DNA from: Candidatus Methanomethylicaceae archaeon | GTDB lineage: Archaea > Thermoproteota > Methanomethylicia > Methanomethylicales > Methanomethylicaceae | Assembly (NCBI GenBank): GCA_026414165.1 | Contig: JAOAJN010000004.1 | Span: forward strand, 62,001 to 126,000 | DNA length: 64,000 nucleotides | Direction of reading: 5' to 3' | Shown: positions 17,135 through 26,759 of the stretch, piece after piece | Layout of the letters: each line of letters begins with the position of its first letter | How positions within the stretch are numbered: the stretch's first letter is position 1 | Translations under genes and position numbers: made by a program | Notes under the pieces: generated by a model | Database searches by the model: none | Seen by the model: only the letters and a program-made list of their open reading frames with translations | Told to the model about the DNA's origin: nothing

Positions 17135-17389
17135 CCGCAGTTGAGGCCGACCTTGAGGAGAAAGCCAGAATTCCAGGCCCCCCATGGCAGAGCCTTTCCT
17201 TCCGACCTTCCCATGCAAGGCTTCCCGCGGTCGTGGCGTCTGATTTTATCCTGACGCCCTGGATCGTCCTCGCCCTGCATCCTGTCCGTTGCACCTACGC
17301 AACCTCATCCGATCCGTTTCCCCGAAGGGTCACGGACCGAACTGCTTTGCTTCGGTGCCGTTACAGGCTCGCTTCGACCTCAACTGCGG
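17135..17389 (-). ncRNA. Strongly structured RNA of unknown family
   Basis: A 255-base stretch with no ORF of its own is closed by a 15-bp terminal helix on the minus strand: CCGCAGTTGAGGTCG at the 5' end pairs with CGGCCTCAACTGCGG at the 3' end, with one G-U pair that would be C-A in the other orientation. Internal helices include ACCGAA/TTCGGT, a C(TTCG)G tetraloop in CCCTTCGGGG, GTTGC/GCAAC and GGCGTC/GACGCC. It is far more G+C-rich than its flanks. Size and closing helix recall SRP 7S RNA or RNase P RNA, but the conserved SRP helix-8 loop and the RNase P CR-I/CR-V sequences are not found, so the family is open. Confidence 0.65.
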
Positions 17390-17569
17390 CAAAATATAAT
17401 GCGCTCAACCTTCTTTTAATTTATCTTGTACCTTTCCAAATCAAAGTATTGAACGCGGTTTTCAAGATTGTTCTAACGGGCAAAGAAAACGCGGGTTCTT
17501 TTCTCATATCATTTGCGGCTGATCGGCTAATTTTGTTTTTAAATGCATAAATCAATTTTTCATGACGGA
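17390..17569. other. A/T-rich stretch upstream of the structured RNA
   Basis: No gene seen; the 148-aa track ORF here runs through the RNA and is rejected. On the minus strand TATA-like elements (GATAAATTAAAAG near 17412-17424 and ATTATATTTT at 17391-17400) could drive the structured RNA. Confidence 0.4.
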
Positions 17570-18268
17570 TCATTTTATCAAATTCAGCGTCTCCAGCGCC
17601 GCTTTTATACTTCTCTCGACACCCCTTATCGTCTTCACATCGTCAATCACCCTGTCTCCCTTCCCGAAGATCTTTCCCGTGACTGTTAAGACGGCAGCTG
17701 CCCTGTAACCTCTTAACGAGCCTATGGCAAATATCACTGAGCATTCCATTTCAAAACTCAGGACTCCCCTCGATGCCCAATAACTCGCATCCTCTTCCTC
17801 TTCCAGATAAAAAGTATCGCTAGTACAGACTGGTCCGACATGATACCTGCTCCCCTCAAGATTCTTGACCAGCATTCTGACGATCTCTTCATCTGCAACG
17901 GTCTTACCTCCCTTCTTCATATATGCCCTAGATGCCCCGTCCAAAGGCACGGCACTTGTTGGCACTATTATGTCGCCGAGCTCTACATCTTTTCCGATCC
18001 CGCCCGTCGTGCCGACCCTTATTACATACTTTGCCCCTAGCGCCGCCAACTCTTCCATGACGATGGCTGCCGAAGGTGTGCCCATCCCAGTCGTCGAGAC
18101 CGTCACCTTGACATCCTTATACTTGCCCGTGAAGGTCAGGAGCCCCCTATTTTCATTTACGAGTTTTGGCTCACCCAAAAACTCAGCCACCATCTTAGTC
18201 CTTCCCGGATCCCCGCACACAATTACTCTCTCAGCCACTTCTCCCATCTTACACCTTATATGATACAA
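17570..18268 (-). CDS. udp: Nucleoside phosphorylase (uridine/purine, PNP-UDP family)
   Basis: 232 aa, trimeric/hexameric NP-I fold. GEVAERVIVCGDPGRTKMVAEFL, VTVSTTGMGTPSAAIVMEEL, VIRVGTTGGIGKDVELGDIIVPTSAV, and SFEMECSVIFAIG mark phosphate and ribose sites. The family splits nucleosides to base plus ribose 1-phosphate; uridine versus purine preference cannot be decided, though the pyrimidine genes elsewhere favour uridine. The start may be TTG 18268 or GTG one codon earlier. It follows purP by about 12 bases, forming a purP-purP-phosphorylase operon. Confidence 0.87.
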   Translation of the reverse strand: MYHIRCKMGEVAERVIVCGDPGRTKMVAEFLGEPKLVNENRGLLTFTGKYKDVKVTVSTTGMGTPSAAIVMEELAALGAKYVIRVGTTGGIGKDVELGDIIVPTSAVPLDGASRAYMKKGGKTVADEEIVRMLVKNLEGSRYHVGPVCTSDTFYLEEEEDASYWASRGVLSFEMECSVIFAIGSLRGYRAAAVLTVTGKIFGKGDRVIDDVKTIRGVERSIKAALETLNLIK

Positions 18269-18280
18269 CACGATCGCCCG

Positions 18281-19315
18281 CTAGGTGGTCACTTTTCCTA
18301 TTTTTCCTTCGGCGAGTGCTGACTTTATCTCCCTGGCGATCCTCCTTCCCATACTCATTGGCTCGTCGAAGAGAAGACTGCTGTAAGGGGATCCGTCAAT
18401 GAAGAGGTTTGTGCCCGCCACGATTCTTCCCGAGAACTCGAAGGTGTATAATTTTCCATCTTCATCGCATATCATCTCGAGGCAGAACGGTCCTATTATT
18501 CCAGGCGGAACAAGCCTTTCTGTGGCGGCTATGAACTTCTCACCCGCATCGAAGATCTCTGAGAGGAGAGACTCTCTGAGCACAATGGGCAGGTTCCCAA
18601 TTACTCTGAATGTGGGTATCAGATCAAGCTCCAGTTGATCTTTGGCACATATCCTACCTATACCATCGACATTGCTCTCGTACCTCCTGTCGCACCCTAG
18701 GAGCTCAAGCCTCCCGAGTATGGGAGAGTAGAAGTAATGTGGGTAGAGGGTCACACCAAGGATGTACTCCTGAATGAATACCTTATCTACTTCGTTTTCC
18801 TTCAAAAGCCCCCTTCTCACAACCTCTTTCATCTTCCTTTTGAGGTCGTCCCCACTCCTTGCAATAAAGTACCCTCTTCCACCCTCGGCTCCCGGAAGTT
18901 TCACGATAACAGGTCTGTCCACATCTTCTGCGGACTCGAACTTCTTCGGTATCCTTATGCCTGCCTCCCTCAGTATGCGATCCTTTAGCGTTCGGTCAAA
19001 CTCCCACCTAAATATCCACCTGTTTCCAAAGATCGGCGGTCTGAACTTCCTCTCAAACTCTTCCAGACGCCCACCAGAGATGAGAGTTCCATGGGGAACG
19101 AAGATCGCCCCCCTCTTGAGGAGCTCCTCTTGCACCTCATCCTGCAATAAATCCTCTGGACCGTTAATCGTGAGCATTTCATCGGCAAGACCATATCTTC
19201 CATACAAGACCTCCCTCCCTTTGGGACAGAGGAGGAAGGTCTTTAGCCCTTCCATCCTTGCTCCCTTAAGAATCTGTAGCGCTGAATGGGATCCTATGGT
19301 GGCTATGCAGCCCAT
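18281..19315 (-). CDS. purP: FAICAR synthetase PurP (canonical copy)
   Basis: 344 aa, ATP-grasp enzyme making FAICAR from AICAR, formate and ATP in archaeal purine synthesis. Substrate loop ATIGSHSALQILKGARMEG, the glycine-rich ATP-binding stretch VIVKLPGAEGGRGYFIA, RYESNVDGIGRI and LVPPGIIGPFCLEM all match characterised PurP. The ATG at 19315 overlaps the upstream paralog's TGA (TGATG), so translation is coupled; the track adds a TTG codon before it. This copy keeps every motif and is the likely catalyst. Confidence 0.93.
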   Translation of the reverse strand: MGCIATIGSHSALQILKGARMEGLKTFLLCPKGREVLYGRYGLADEMLTINGPEDLLQDEVQEELLKRGAIFVPHGTLISGGRLEEFERKFRPPIFGNRWIFRWEFDRTLKDRILREAGIRIPKKFESAEDVDRPVIVKLPGAEGGRGYFIARSGDDLKRKMKEVVRRGLLKENEVDKVFIQEYILGVTLYPHYFYSPILGRLELLGCDRRYESNVDGIGRICAKDQLELDLIPTFRVIGNLPIVLRESLLSEIFDAGEKFIAATERLVPPGIIGPFCLEMICDEDGKLYTFEFSGRIVAGTNLFIDGSPYSSLLFDEPMSMGRRIAREIKSALAEGKIGKVTT

Positions 19316-20424
19316 CAAGTCACCAGCTCCTTCAACCTTCTGGTCTCAGCCCCCTCCCTTACTTCCTTGGCTATTCTCCTGCCGACACTCATCTGAATTC
19401 CATATGCGTACTTGGTGTACGGGCTTGTGGTCCCAATTACAGGGCTTCCTGGAACCCTTGGGGAGACGTCAAAGATCACGATCTCTTGGTCTTTGGTAAC
19501 AGCGCCCTGTAGCGCAAACGGTCCTATTATTCCTGGGGGGTATTCCTTCTTTGTGACTTCAACGAACCTCTCCCCTATCTCAAACACCTTTTCGAGCATG
19601 GACTCCCTTATAGTCGCCCCCATATGTCCTATCTCGATGTTCTGGAGGACAACATCAACCTCCAGTTGCTGTCTCGCCGGCAGCGAGACAAAATCGTACA
19701 GATTGGTCTGCAACCTCCTATCGATCCCCATAAACTCAACCTCCTCCCTCAGGGGCGAATAAAAATAATTGAAGTTGAAATATGTTCCCAAGACGAACTC
19801 CTCTATGACCGCCCTCCTCACATCCTCCTCCCCAATCACTCCCTTCGCTATCCTCTCATTTGCCTTCTTCCAGAAGTCCTTCTCATCTGTCGCAGTGAAG
19901 AAAGCTCTCTCTATCTTCCTCTTTGCCTCTTGAACCTTAACTATGGCGAGCGTATCTATCTCCGACGGCGACCTGAACTTCTTTGGCTGCCTTATTCCCG
20001 CCTTCTCGAGCAGATAGTACTGGTTTCTCTCGCAGCCCCTCTCCTCCGCTCTTAGGATATACCTATTTCCGAAGATTGGGACGGCGAACTTACCCTCGAT
20101 ATCATCATAAGGGACATAAGTGGAGAATGCCCTGTGTGGGACGAATATTGTATTGAGCCTCCTCAGTCTATTCTGCACACCCTCTTGTACTATCATTGAG
20201 AATTTCTCTAACACGATGCACTCATCAACAATTCTCCTGTATTTGAGATAGGGCCCCTCCCTTCCCCTCTGGCAGACCACTACCGTTCTGAGACCTTCGT
20301 CCTTTGCCCCGTCTGAAATATCGAGTGCAGAGTGGCTGCCTAGGGATCCCACGGTGATATGCTTTGGGTCGTACCCTTCTAAGATGTTCCAGATATCTTC
20401 TCGTTTTATCGTATCGACCACCAA
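19315..20424 (-). CDS. PurP paralog with an altered ATP-binding loop
   Basis: About 369 aa, homologous to the adjacent PurP over its whole length (VGSLGSHSALDISDGAKDEG, FGNRYILRAEERG, EYPPGIIGPFALQGA). The glycine-rich loop present in the canonical copy is replaced by AIVKVQEAKRKIERAFFTA, with no glycines, so normal ATP-grasp chemistry is doubtful. It could be a regulatory or structural partner in a PurP hetero-oligomer, or act on a different substrate. The long track start (20541) crosses the divergent dehydrogenase gene; TTG 20424 or GTG 20421, just after a TTTAAAA promoter element, is more likely. Start uncertain. Confidence 0.8.
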   Translation of the reverse strand: MVVDTIKREDIWNILEGYDPKHITVGSLGSHSALDISDGAKDEGLRTVVVCQRGREGPYLKYRRIVDECIVLEKFSMIVQEGVQNRLRRLNTIFVPHRAFSTYVPYDDIEGKFAVPIFGNRYILRAEERGCERNQYYLLEKAGIRQPKKFRSPSEIDTLAIVKVQEAKRKIERAFFTATDEKDFWKKANERIAKGVIGEEDVRRAVIEEFVLGTYFNFNYFYSPLREEVEFMGIDRRLQTNLYDFVSLPARQQLEVDVVLQNIEIGHMGATIRESMLEKVFEIGERFVEVTKKEYPPGIIGPFALQGAVTKDQEIVIFDVSPRVPGSPVIGTTSPYTKYAYGIQMSVGRRIAKEVREGAETRRLKELVT

Positions 20425-20483
20425 GGTCTCATAACTCTTAAGTGTTTTAAAAGCGTTATTTATTTGAGTGGTGTTGTCTCGAT

Positions 20484-21671
20484 ATGAGTTCCAAATTTTA
20501 TCACCCCCTCTTCCGGGTCTATTCGTTTCAATCCCCGACAAAGATCGTCTTTGGCATCAACGCCTTAGATAGACTGGTTGAGGAGCTGAAAAAGTTCGAG
20601 CCCAAATCTGCCCTCATTGTAAGCGGGAAGAACGTCTGCAAGACTGAGGGCTATTCTAAGGTCTGCAAAGCGATCTCATCAGTATGTACTACCGTTGAGT
20701 TCAACGAGATCTCGCCTGAGCCAGACAGCTCAATCCTTTCAAATCTCGCAAAAAAAGCAAAGGAAACGAACCCATCACTCGTGGTGGCTATGGGTGGAGG
20801 CAGCTCATTGGATATGGCAAAATTGGCCTCCATCTCTGTGACAAACGATAAGGATCTGATCTCCTACTTCAAAGGCGAGCAACTCGCCAAAAAAGGTCCT
20901 CCTGTTATCACAATACCCACAATCTCCGGCACAGGCTCTGAGGTGACGCCCATATCTGTAGTTGTTGATAAAGGAAAGAAGCTTGCCCTATCCCATCCTT
21001 TTCTATACCCGTCGCTAGCAATTGTGGACCCGCTTCTCTCGTTGACCGCCCCGCCTCATTCAACCGCCTCAGCAGGAATAGATGCTCTCTGCCATGCAAT
21101 GGAATCATTCATGAGCCTAGACTCAACCCCCATAACCGAGTCATTGGCATTCGAGGCAATGAGCCTGTCCGATGAGTACCTGGAGCGGGCATACTCAAAC
21201 GGCGAGGACATCGAGGCTAGGAGCGGACTTTCGTTGGCATCGCTGCTAGCAGGCATGGCTTTCATGAATACAGGATTGTGTCTTGCTCATGGAATTGCAT
21301 ACACATTTGCTGTTAAGTGCAACCTTCCTCATGGCGTCTCTGTGGCTGTGGCAGAGCCCTACGTCTTAGAGTTCAACGCACCAGCCATACCTGACAAGTT
21401 GGACGTTATGGCTGCGGCTTTCGGCATAGACACAGAAGGGGCCTCTCCCGCGGAGACTGGGAATGCAATAGCTATGCGCCTGACAGAGATAATGGACACG
21501 CTAAACCTTCCACTCGGGTTAGAAGAACTCGGTCTGGACGAAAAAGATCTAGAGCCAATGGTAGACGACCTCCTCAATAACTATTCAAGGTTCATACTAA
21601 AGAACCCAAGAAAGCCCTCGAGGGATGATCTGATTAAATTATACCAGCGTATGTTTGAGGGATACTGGTAG
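20484..21671 (+). CDS. Iron-containing alcohol dehydrogenase
   Basis: 395 aa, group III metal-dependent ADH. NAD(P) motif VVAMGGGSSLDMAK near residue 103, TIPTISGTGSEVTP near 147, and metal ligands in SAGIDALCHAMESFMS, LCLAHGIAY and LPHGVSVAV. Physiological substrates vary widely in the family (butanol, lactaldehyde, glycerol 1-phosphate relatives), so none is assigned. It is divergent from the purP pair and precedes the PRPP synthetase by 56 bases in the same direction. Confidence 0.9.
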   Translation: MSSKFYHPLFRVYSFQSPTKIVFGINALDRLVEELKKFEPKSALIVSGKNVCKTEGYSKVCKAISSVCTTVEFNEISPEPDSSILSNLAKKAKETNPSLVVAMGGGSSLDMAKLASISVTNDKDLISYFKGEQLAKKGPPVITIPTISGTGSEVTPISVVVDKGKKLALSHPFLYPSLAIVDPLLSLTAPPHSTASAGIDALCHAMESFMSLDSTPITESLAFEAMSLSDEYLERAYSNGEDIEARSGLSLASLLAGMAFMNTGLCLAHGIAYTFAVKCNLPHGVSVAVAEPYVLEFNAPAIPDKLDVMAAAFGIDTEGASPAETGNAIAMRLTEIMDTLNLPLGLEELGLDEKDLEPMVDDLLNNYSRFILKNPRKPSRDDLIKLYQRMFEGYW

Positions 21672-21727
21672 GCGCCTGGTCGCTCCCTCCTTATCCCAAT
21701 CTTTGTTAGATTGGTGGGGAAAAAGAG

Positions 21728-22612
21728 GTGTTGATCACCTACGGCTCCTCGTCAGAAGCATTGGCTAGATCGGTAGCCAAAGGTACTAATATCCCAATAG
21801 TCGAAAGCACAAGGCGCTTGTTTCCAGACGGCGAGCAGTACGTTCAGGTCTCCGGAGACCTCTCAGGCGAAGATGTCGTTCTTATTCACTCATTCGCACT
21901 CAGACCAGACGCTTTACTGGTGGAGTATTTTCTTCTGGTAGACGCCATAAAGAGCGCTGGGTGCAGATCTCTGACGGTTGTGATACCATACTTTGCATAC
22001 CTGCGCCAAGACTCTCGTTTCAAGATGGGCGAGCCCCTAAGTGCAAAGGTAATCGCATCATTGATCGAATCACCGAAGATCGATAGGATCATCACTATTG
22101 ACGCACACCTTCATCGCTTCCGAAGCCTGTCAGATCTTTTCCGAACCCCGTCCTTGAACCTCTCAGCTATGCCCCTCCTGGCGGACTATTACCTGAAAAA
22201 CTTTGGGAACCTTAACACTGTGGTCGTTGGACCCGATGAGGAGTCTGAGCAGTGGGTAAGAGTGGTCGCCGAGCGCCTATCATCGCCATACACCATCATG
22301 GAGAAGGTGCGGCTAGGGGACAGGGAAGTCTCTGTCAGGGGCAGCACTTCGGTGAGAGGCAAGACCGTCGTTCTTGTGGACGATATAATAAGCACTGGAA
22401 TGACACTCGTCAAAGTGATTAGAATGCTCTTGGATGAAGGCGCTAAAAAGGTAGACGCGCTTGTGACCCATGCCTTAATGGTCGAAGACTCGTATCAAAA
22501 GCTTAAGGAGGCTGGTCTTGACAACCTGATATCTACCGACACGGTGCCCAGCCCGCACTCTAAGGTCTCAGTTGCTCCCTTAATCTCAAGGATCATAAAA
22601 AGCCTCTCCTGA
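21728..22612 (+). CDS. prs: Ribose-phosphate pyrophosphokinase
   Basis: 294 aa. It makes PRPP from ribose 5-phosphate and ATP. FPDGEQYVQV, the flexible-loop region YFAYLRQDSRFKMGEPLSAKV, IDAHLHRF and the PRPP-binding loop VVLVDDIISTGMTL are present. Length matches short archaeal PRPP synthetases. The start is GTG 21728 or TTG 21731 near a GAGGTG site. It directly precedes the AMP-pathway genes, linking PRPP/ribose-phosphate pools with the RuBisCO route; PRPP also feeds the purine and UPRT reactions encoded nearby. Confidence 0.93.
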   Translation: MLITYGSSSEALARSVAKGTNIPIVESTRRLFPDGEQYVQVSGDLSGEDVVLIHSFALRPDALLVEYFLLVDAIKSAGCRSLTVVIPYFAYLRQDSRFKMGEPLSAKVIASLIESPKIDRIITIDAHLHRFRSLSDLFRTPSLNLSAMPLLADYYLKNFGNLNTVVVGPDEESEQWVRVVAERLSSPYTIMEKVRLGDREVSVRGSTSVRGKTVVLVDDIISTGMTLVKVIRMLLDEGAKKVDALVTHALMVEDSYQKLKEAGLDNLISTDTVPSPHSKVSVAPLISRIIKSLS

Positions 22613-22625
22613 TCTTTTTTTGTTT
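22612..22625 (+). terminator. Oligo-T run after prs
   Basis: GATCTTTTTTTGTTTC overlaps the end of prs and suggests partial termination before the isomerase gene. Confidence 0.4.
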
Positions 22626-22691
22626 CGAGCCCTCATTAGTCTGCAAAAAGGCTTTTTGGGTCGTTCTGATATTGTTACTGATGAGGTCTGA

Positions 22692-23675
<984 letters not shown>

Positions 23676-23677
23676 GT

Positions 23678-24997
23678 ATGAATATGGGCATGAAGGGAGA
23701 ATCCGCCACAACATTATATTTGGACGAGATCTTTACCGCCAGACCTGAGGAAATCGATCCAGATAAGTATATCTCTGCCAAATATTATGTTGAGAGCCCG
23801 CTTGGCTTGAAGTCCGCTGGCATTGCCATCGCCACAGAGGAGTCCATTGGGACGTGGACCGAGGTCACGACTATTAACGAGTGGGTCAGGACGAAACTTC
23901 CCGCAAAAATGTACAAAATGGAGGGGGAAGGCGGGTCAGGCTTTGTATATATAGCATTTCCGCTGGACCTCTTTGATTTGGAGACCAGCGGCATTGCAAA
24001 TATCTTGAGCATGGTTGCTGGAAACCTGTTCGGGCTATCCGCTCTTAATAACGTCCGTCTAGTGGATATAGAATTTCCGAAGTCACTCGTCCAAAACTAC
24101 CGCGGTCCCGAGTTCGGAATAGAGGGAGTGAGGCAGCTAGTAGGAACGAATTCGGCACCTCGACCACACCTCGGAACCATCGTTAAACCAAAGGTTGGAC
24201 TGAACCCTGAACAGACAGCAAAGGTTGCATACGAAGCTGCTGTAGGGGGCGTTGACTTCATAAAAGATGACGAGACCCTTGTAAATCAAGCCTTCTGCCC
24301 GCTAGAGGAGCGCGTCTCAAAGGTAATGGATGCCTTAGATAGGGCAAAATCCGAGACTGGTAAGAATGTCCTATTTGCGGTGAATGTTACGGCTGCTCCA
24401 GACAGAATGGTAAAGCTGGCTGAGGCTGCTATTGACAACGGGGCAAATACTCTCATGCTTGACATAATAATACTCGGTCTGCCTACCGTGGAGTGGTTCC
24501 TCTCTAGCTACGCGTTTGGGGTTCCAATACATATGCACAGGGCCATGCACGCGAGCTTCACCAGAAATCCCAAGCATGGGATATCTATGCTTGTCGTAGC
24601 CAAAATCGCAAGAATGCTGGGCGGCGACCAGCTTCATACGGGCACAGGTGCGGGAAAGATGGGAACGACGGAAGAGCGGAGGTATGAGCTCAAAAAGATC
24701 ATCGACTCACTTCGGGAGGATTGGTTTGGGCTGAAGAGCGTCTTCCCTGTGGCTTCTGGGGGCATACATCCTGGTCTTGTACCCGCAAATTTTGAGGCTT
24801 TGGGCAAAGATTGCGTCATAAATGCAGGTGGCGGCATACACGGTCACCCATTGGGTACAAGAGCTGGAGCGTCAGCCATGCGCCAGGCCATAGATGCCTG
24901 CGTCGCCGGCATCCCATTGGAGGAATACGCAAAAACCCACAAGGAGCTAGAGATCGCACTCAAACACTGGGGCGGAAAGGCTCTGGGCGAAGACTGA
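23678..24997 (+). CDS. rbcL: Ribulose-1,5-bisphosphate carboxylase, form III
   Basis: 439 aa. Catalytic residues are in place: GTIVKPKVGL (Lys175/177 equivalents), VDFIKDDE with the carbamylated Lys and metal Asp/Glu, MHRAMHASFTRNPKHG with His294, loop-6 Lys in GAGKMGT, and ASGGIHPG / GGGIHGHP phosphate sites. This is the archaeal form III type that uses RuBP from AMP. The track adds 19 codons that overlap the isomerase; ATG 23678 follows a GAGGAGGAAG site. No small subunit and no phosphoribulokinase are seen, consistent with nucleotide salvage rather than a Calvin cycle. Confidence 0.95.
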   Translation: MNMGMKGESATTLYLDEIFTARPEEIDPDKYISAKYYVESPLGLKSAGIAIATEESIGTWTEVTTINEWVRTKLPAKMYKMEGEGGSGFVYIAFPLDLFDLETSGIANILSMVAGNLFGLSALNNVRLVDIEFPKSLVQNYRGPEFGIEGVRQLVGTNSAPRPHLGTIVKPKVGLNPEQTAKVAYEAAVGGVDFIKDDETLVNQAFCPLEERVSKVMDALDRAKSETGKNVLFAVNVTAAPDRMVKLAEAAIDNGANTLMLDIIILGLPTVEWFLSSYAFGVPIHMHRAMHASFTRNPKHGISMLVVAKIARMLGGDQLHTGTGAGKMGTTEERRYELKKIIDSLREDWFGLKSVFPVASGGIHPGLVPANFEALGKDCVINAGGGIHGHPLGTRAGASAMRQAIDACVAGIPLEEYAKTHKELEIALKHWGGKALGED

Positions 24998-25033
24998 AAG
25001 TCCGCAGGGTTTTTAATTGCGCGTTAGAACTTA

Positions 25034-26593
25034 ATGAGTAGTGATCCCGAAATGCAAACACTTAAGGCAAAAATCATAGACATCACCACAGGAGAGAAGA
25101 GTGTGGTGTTGAACGAACAGGACGCAAAGATCCTGATGCTTCGAATTCACGACCGAGTCCGCCTCAGCAAGGGAGCGGCAAATGTCCTTGCAAGGGTTGA
25201 CATATCTGACAGTATAGTTTGTCACATAGAAGTATCCAGCGGGCTCGTCTGTCCAGGGGAGGTCGGAATATATAGGGACCTACTTCAGGATTTCCCTGTC
25301 TCAGAAGGAGAAGAGGTGGAAATATCTCCTGCCCCCACCCCACCATCGGTGGAATACATTCGTAAAAAGATGAAGGGTCAAACACTCACCAAGGGAGAGA
25401 TAGCCCAAATAGTGAAGGACGCAGTAACACACTCCTTGAGCCAGCTCGAGATTGCTGCTTTCCTCATGGCTGAGGAGTACGTTGGAATGAATATGGACGA
25501 GATAGAGAGCCTAACTCGTGCAATGGTGGAAACTGGAAATACCATAGATTTTGGAGAGCCCGTTGTCGACAAGCATTCGATAGGCGGAGTGCCTGGAAAT
25601 AAGGTGACACTCCTCATTGTACCTATCGTCGCAGCCGCTGGACTTAAGATACCAAAGACGAGCAGCAGGGCTATAACAAGCCCGTCAGGGACCGCTGACA
25701 CCATGGAAGTCCTTGCTCCTGTAGATTTTTCGGTGAGCGAGCTTAGGCGACTTCTCCAGAAAACTGGGGGCTACATAGCATGGGGAGGCAGCCTGAACCT
25801 TGCACCTGCCGACGATCTCTTCATAAGGGTAGAACATCCACTCTCAATAGATCCTCGCCCCCAGATGTTGGCGTCCATTATGTCGAAGAAGCTAGCTGTG
25901 GGCGTCTCAACATTAGTCTTGGACATCCCAACCGGAAAGGGTGCCAAGGTCGAAAGCTTTGAGGCGGCAAGGAAGCTTGCCAATGATTTCATAGAGTTGG
26001 GGAGCCGCCTCGGCATCAGGGTGCGCTGCGGTCTAACATATGGAGGTCAGCCAGTCGGTCACACTGTGGGGCCTGCACTAGAGGCAAAGGAGGCGCTTGA
26101 GACACTTATGGGCAGAGGTCCGAACAGCCTTATCGAAAAATCGACAGCACTCGCTGGAACCCTCTTCGAGATGACTGGTTTGGCTCCTAGGGGCAGAGGT
26201 CAAGATATGGCTAAGGAGATCCTGAGGAGCGGGAGAGCCTATCAGAAGTTCCGTGAGATAATCGAAAATCAAGGCGGAAACCCCAACATTAAGCCTGACG
26301 AGATTCCATTAGGTGAGAAAAGGTATGTACTTACAGCCCCCACCGACGGCTACGTGAGCAGCGTTTACAACTCTGCAATTAACGCCATCGCCAAGGCTGC
26401 AGGCGCACCCTTCGACAAAGGAGCAGGTGTAAAACTTTACGCGAAGATGGGCTACGCTGTCAAGAAAGGCGATCCAGTAGTAGAAATCTATGCTGAGAGA
26501 GAATCAAAACTCAAAGAGGCATTGGGCGTCGCGTCCAGAAACCCCCCATTCATGATCGAGGGCATGCTTCTGGAGGAAGTCCCTGGCTTTTGA
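25034..26593 (+). CDS. deoA: AMP phosphorylase (thymidine-phosphorylase family)
   Basis: 519 aa, longer than bacterial thymidine phosphorylase because of an N-terminal domain of about 90 residues typical for the archaeal AMP phosphorylases. It splits AMP with phosphate into adenine and ribose 1,5-bisphosphate, starting the AMP pathway. Conserved GEIAQIVKDAVTHSLSQLEIAAFLMA, KHSIGGVPGNKVTLLIVPIVAAAG, KTSSRAITSPSGTADTMEVL and TVGPALEAKEAL are visible. It is the last gene of the isomerase-RuBisCO-phosphorylase run. Some members also accept CMP and UMP. Confidence 0.94.
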   Translation: MSSDPEMQTLKAKIIDITTGEKSVVLNEQDAKILMLRIHDRVRLSKGAANVLARVDISDSIVCHIEVSSGLVCPGEVGIYRDLLQDFPVSEGEEVEISPAPTPPSVEYIRKKMKGQTLTKGEIAQIVKDAVTHSLSQLEIAAFLMAEEYVGMNMDEIESLTRAMVETGNTIDFGEPVVDKHSIGGVPGNKVTLLIVPIVAAAGLKIPKTSSRAITSPSGTADTMEVLAPVDFSVSELRRLLQKTGGYIAWGGSLNLAPADDLFIRVEHPLSIDPRPQMLASIMSKKLAVGVSTLVLDIPTGKGAKVESFEAARKLANDFIELGSRLGIRVRCGLTYGGQPVGHTVGPALEAKEALETLMGRGPNSLIEKSTALAGTLFEMTGLAPRGRGQDMAKEILRSGRAYQKFREIIENQGGNPNIKPDEIPLGEKRYVLTAPTDGYVSSVYNSAINAIAKAAGAPFDKGAGVKLYAKMGYAVKKGDPVVEIYAERESKLKEALGVASRNPPFMIEGMLLEEVPGF

Positions 26594-26692
26594 TCTCAAA
26601 AACTTTTTCCCTCTCTTGTGGTCGGACAATAGCGCCTAATCGGGCGTAATAATCTCTTATATGTTGCGCCCTCATGTTGCCGAGAAGGGATA

Positions 26693-26706
26693 AATACTTT
26701 TTATAC
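26693..26706 (+). promoter_or_regulatory. TATA region for the topoisomerase VI operon
   Basis: TACTTTTTATACATA lies about 55-65 bases before the topoVI-B ATG and follows an A-rich BRE-like stretch. Confidence 0.45.
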
Positions 26707-26759
26707 ATACTGGATGACGGGCACACCTAACTGCTCTCGTACTATGTGGGGTCTATCTG

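Noticed and set aside
17135-17389. Calling the structured RNA as SRP RNA or RNase P RNA outright
   Set aside because: The size and closing helix fit, and a TGTAAC and a GGTCGGAAGGA stretch look suggestive, but the diagnostic helix-8 asymmetric loop of SRP and the conserved CR-I/CR-V of RNase P are not found.
17104-17550. 148-aa plus-strand ORF
   Set aside because: It runs through the structured RNA and the A/T-rich DNA beyond it; the protein has no domain pattern, no ribosome site, and its sequence is dictated by the RNA helices.
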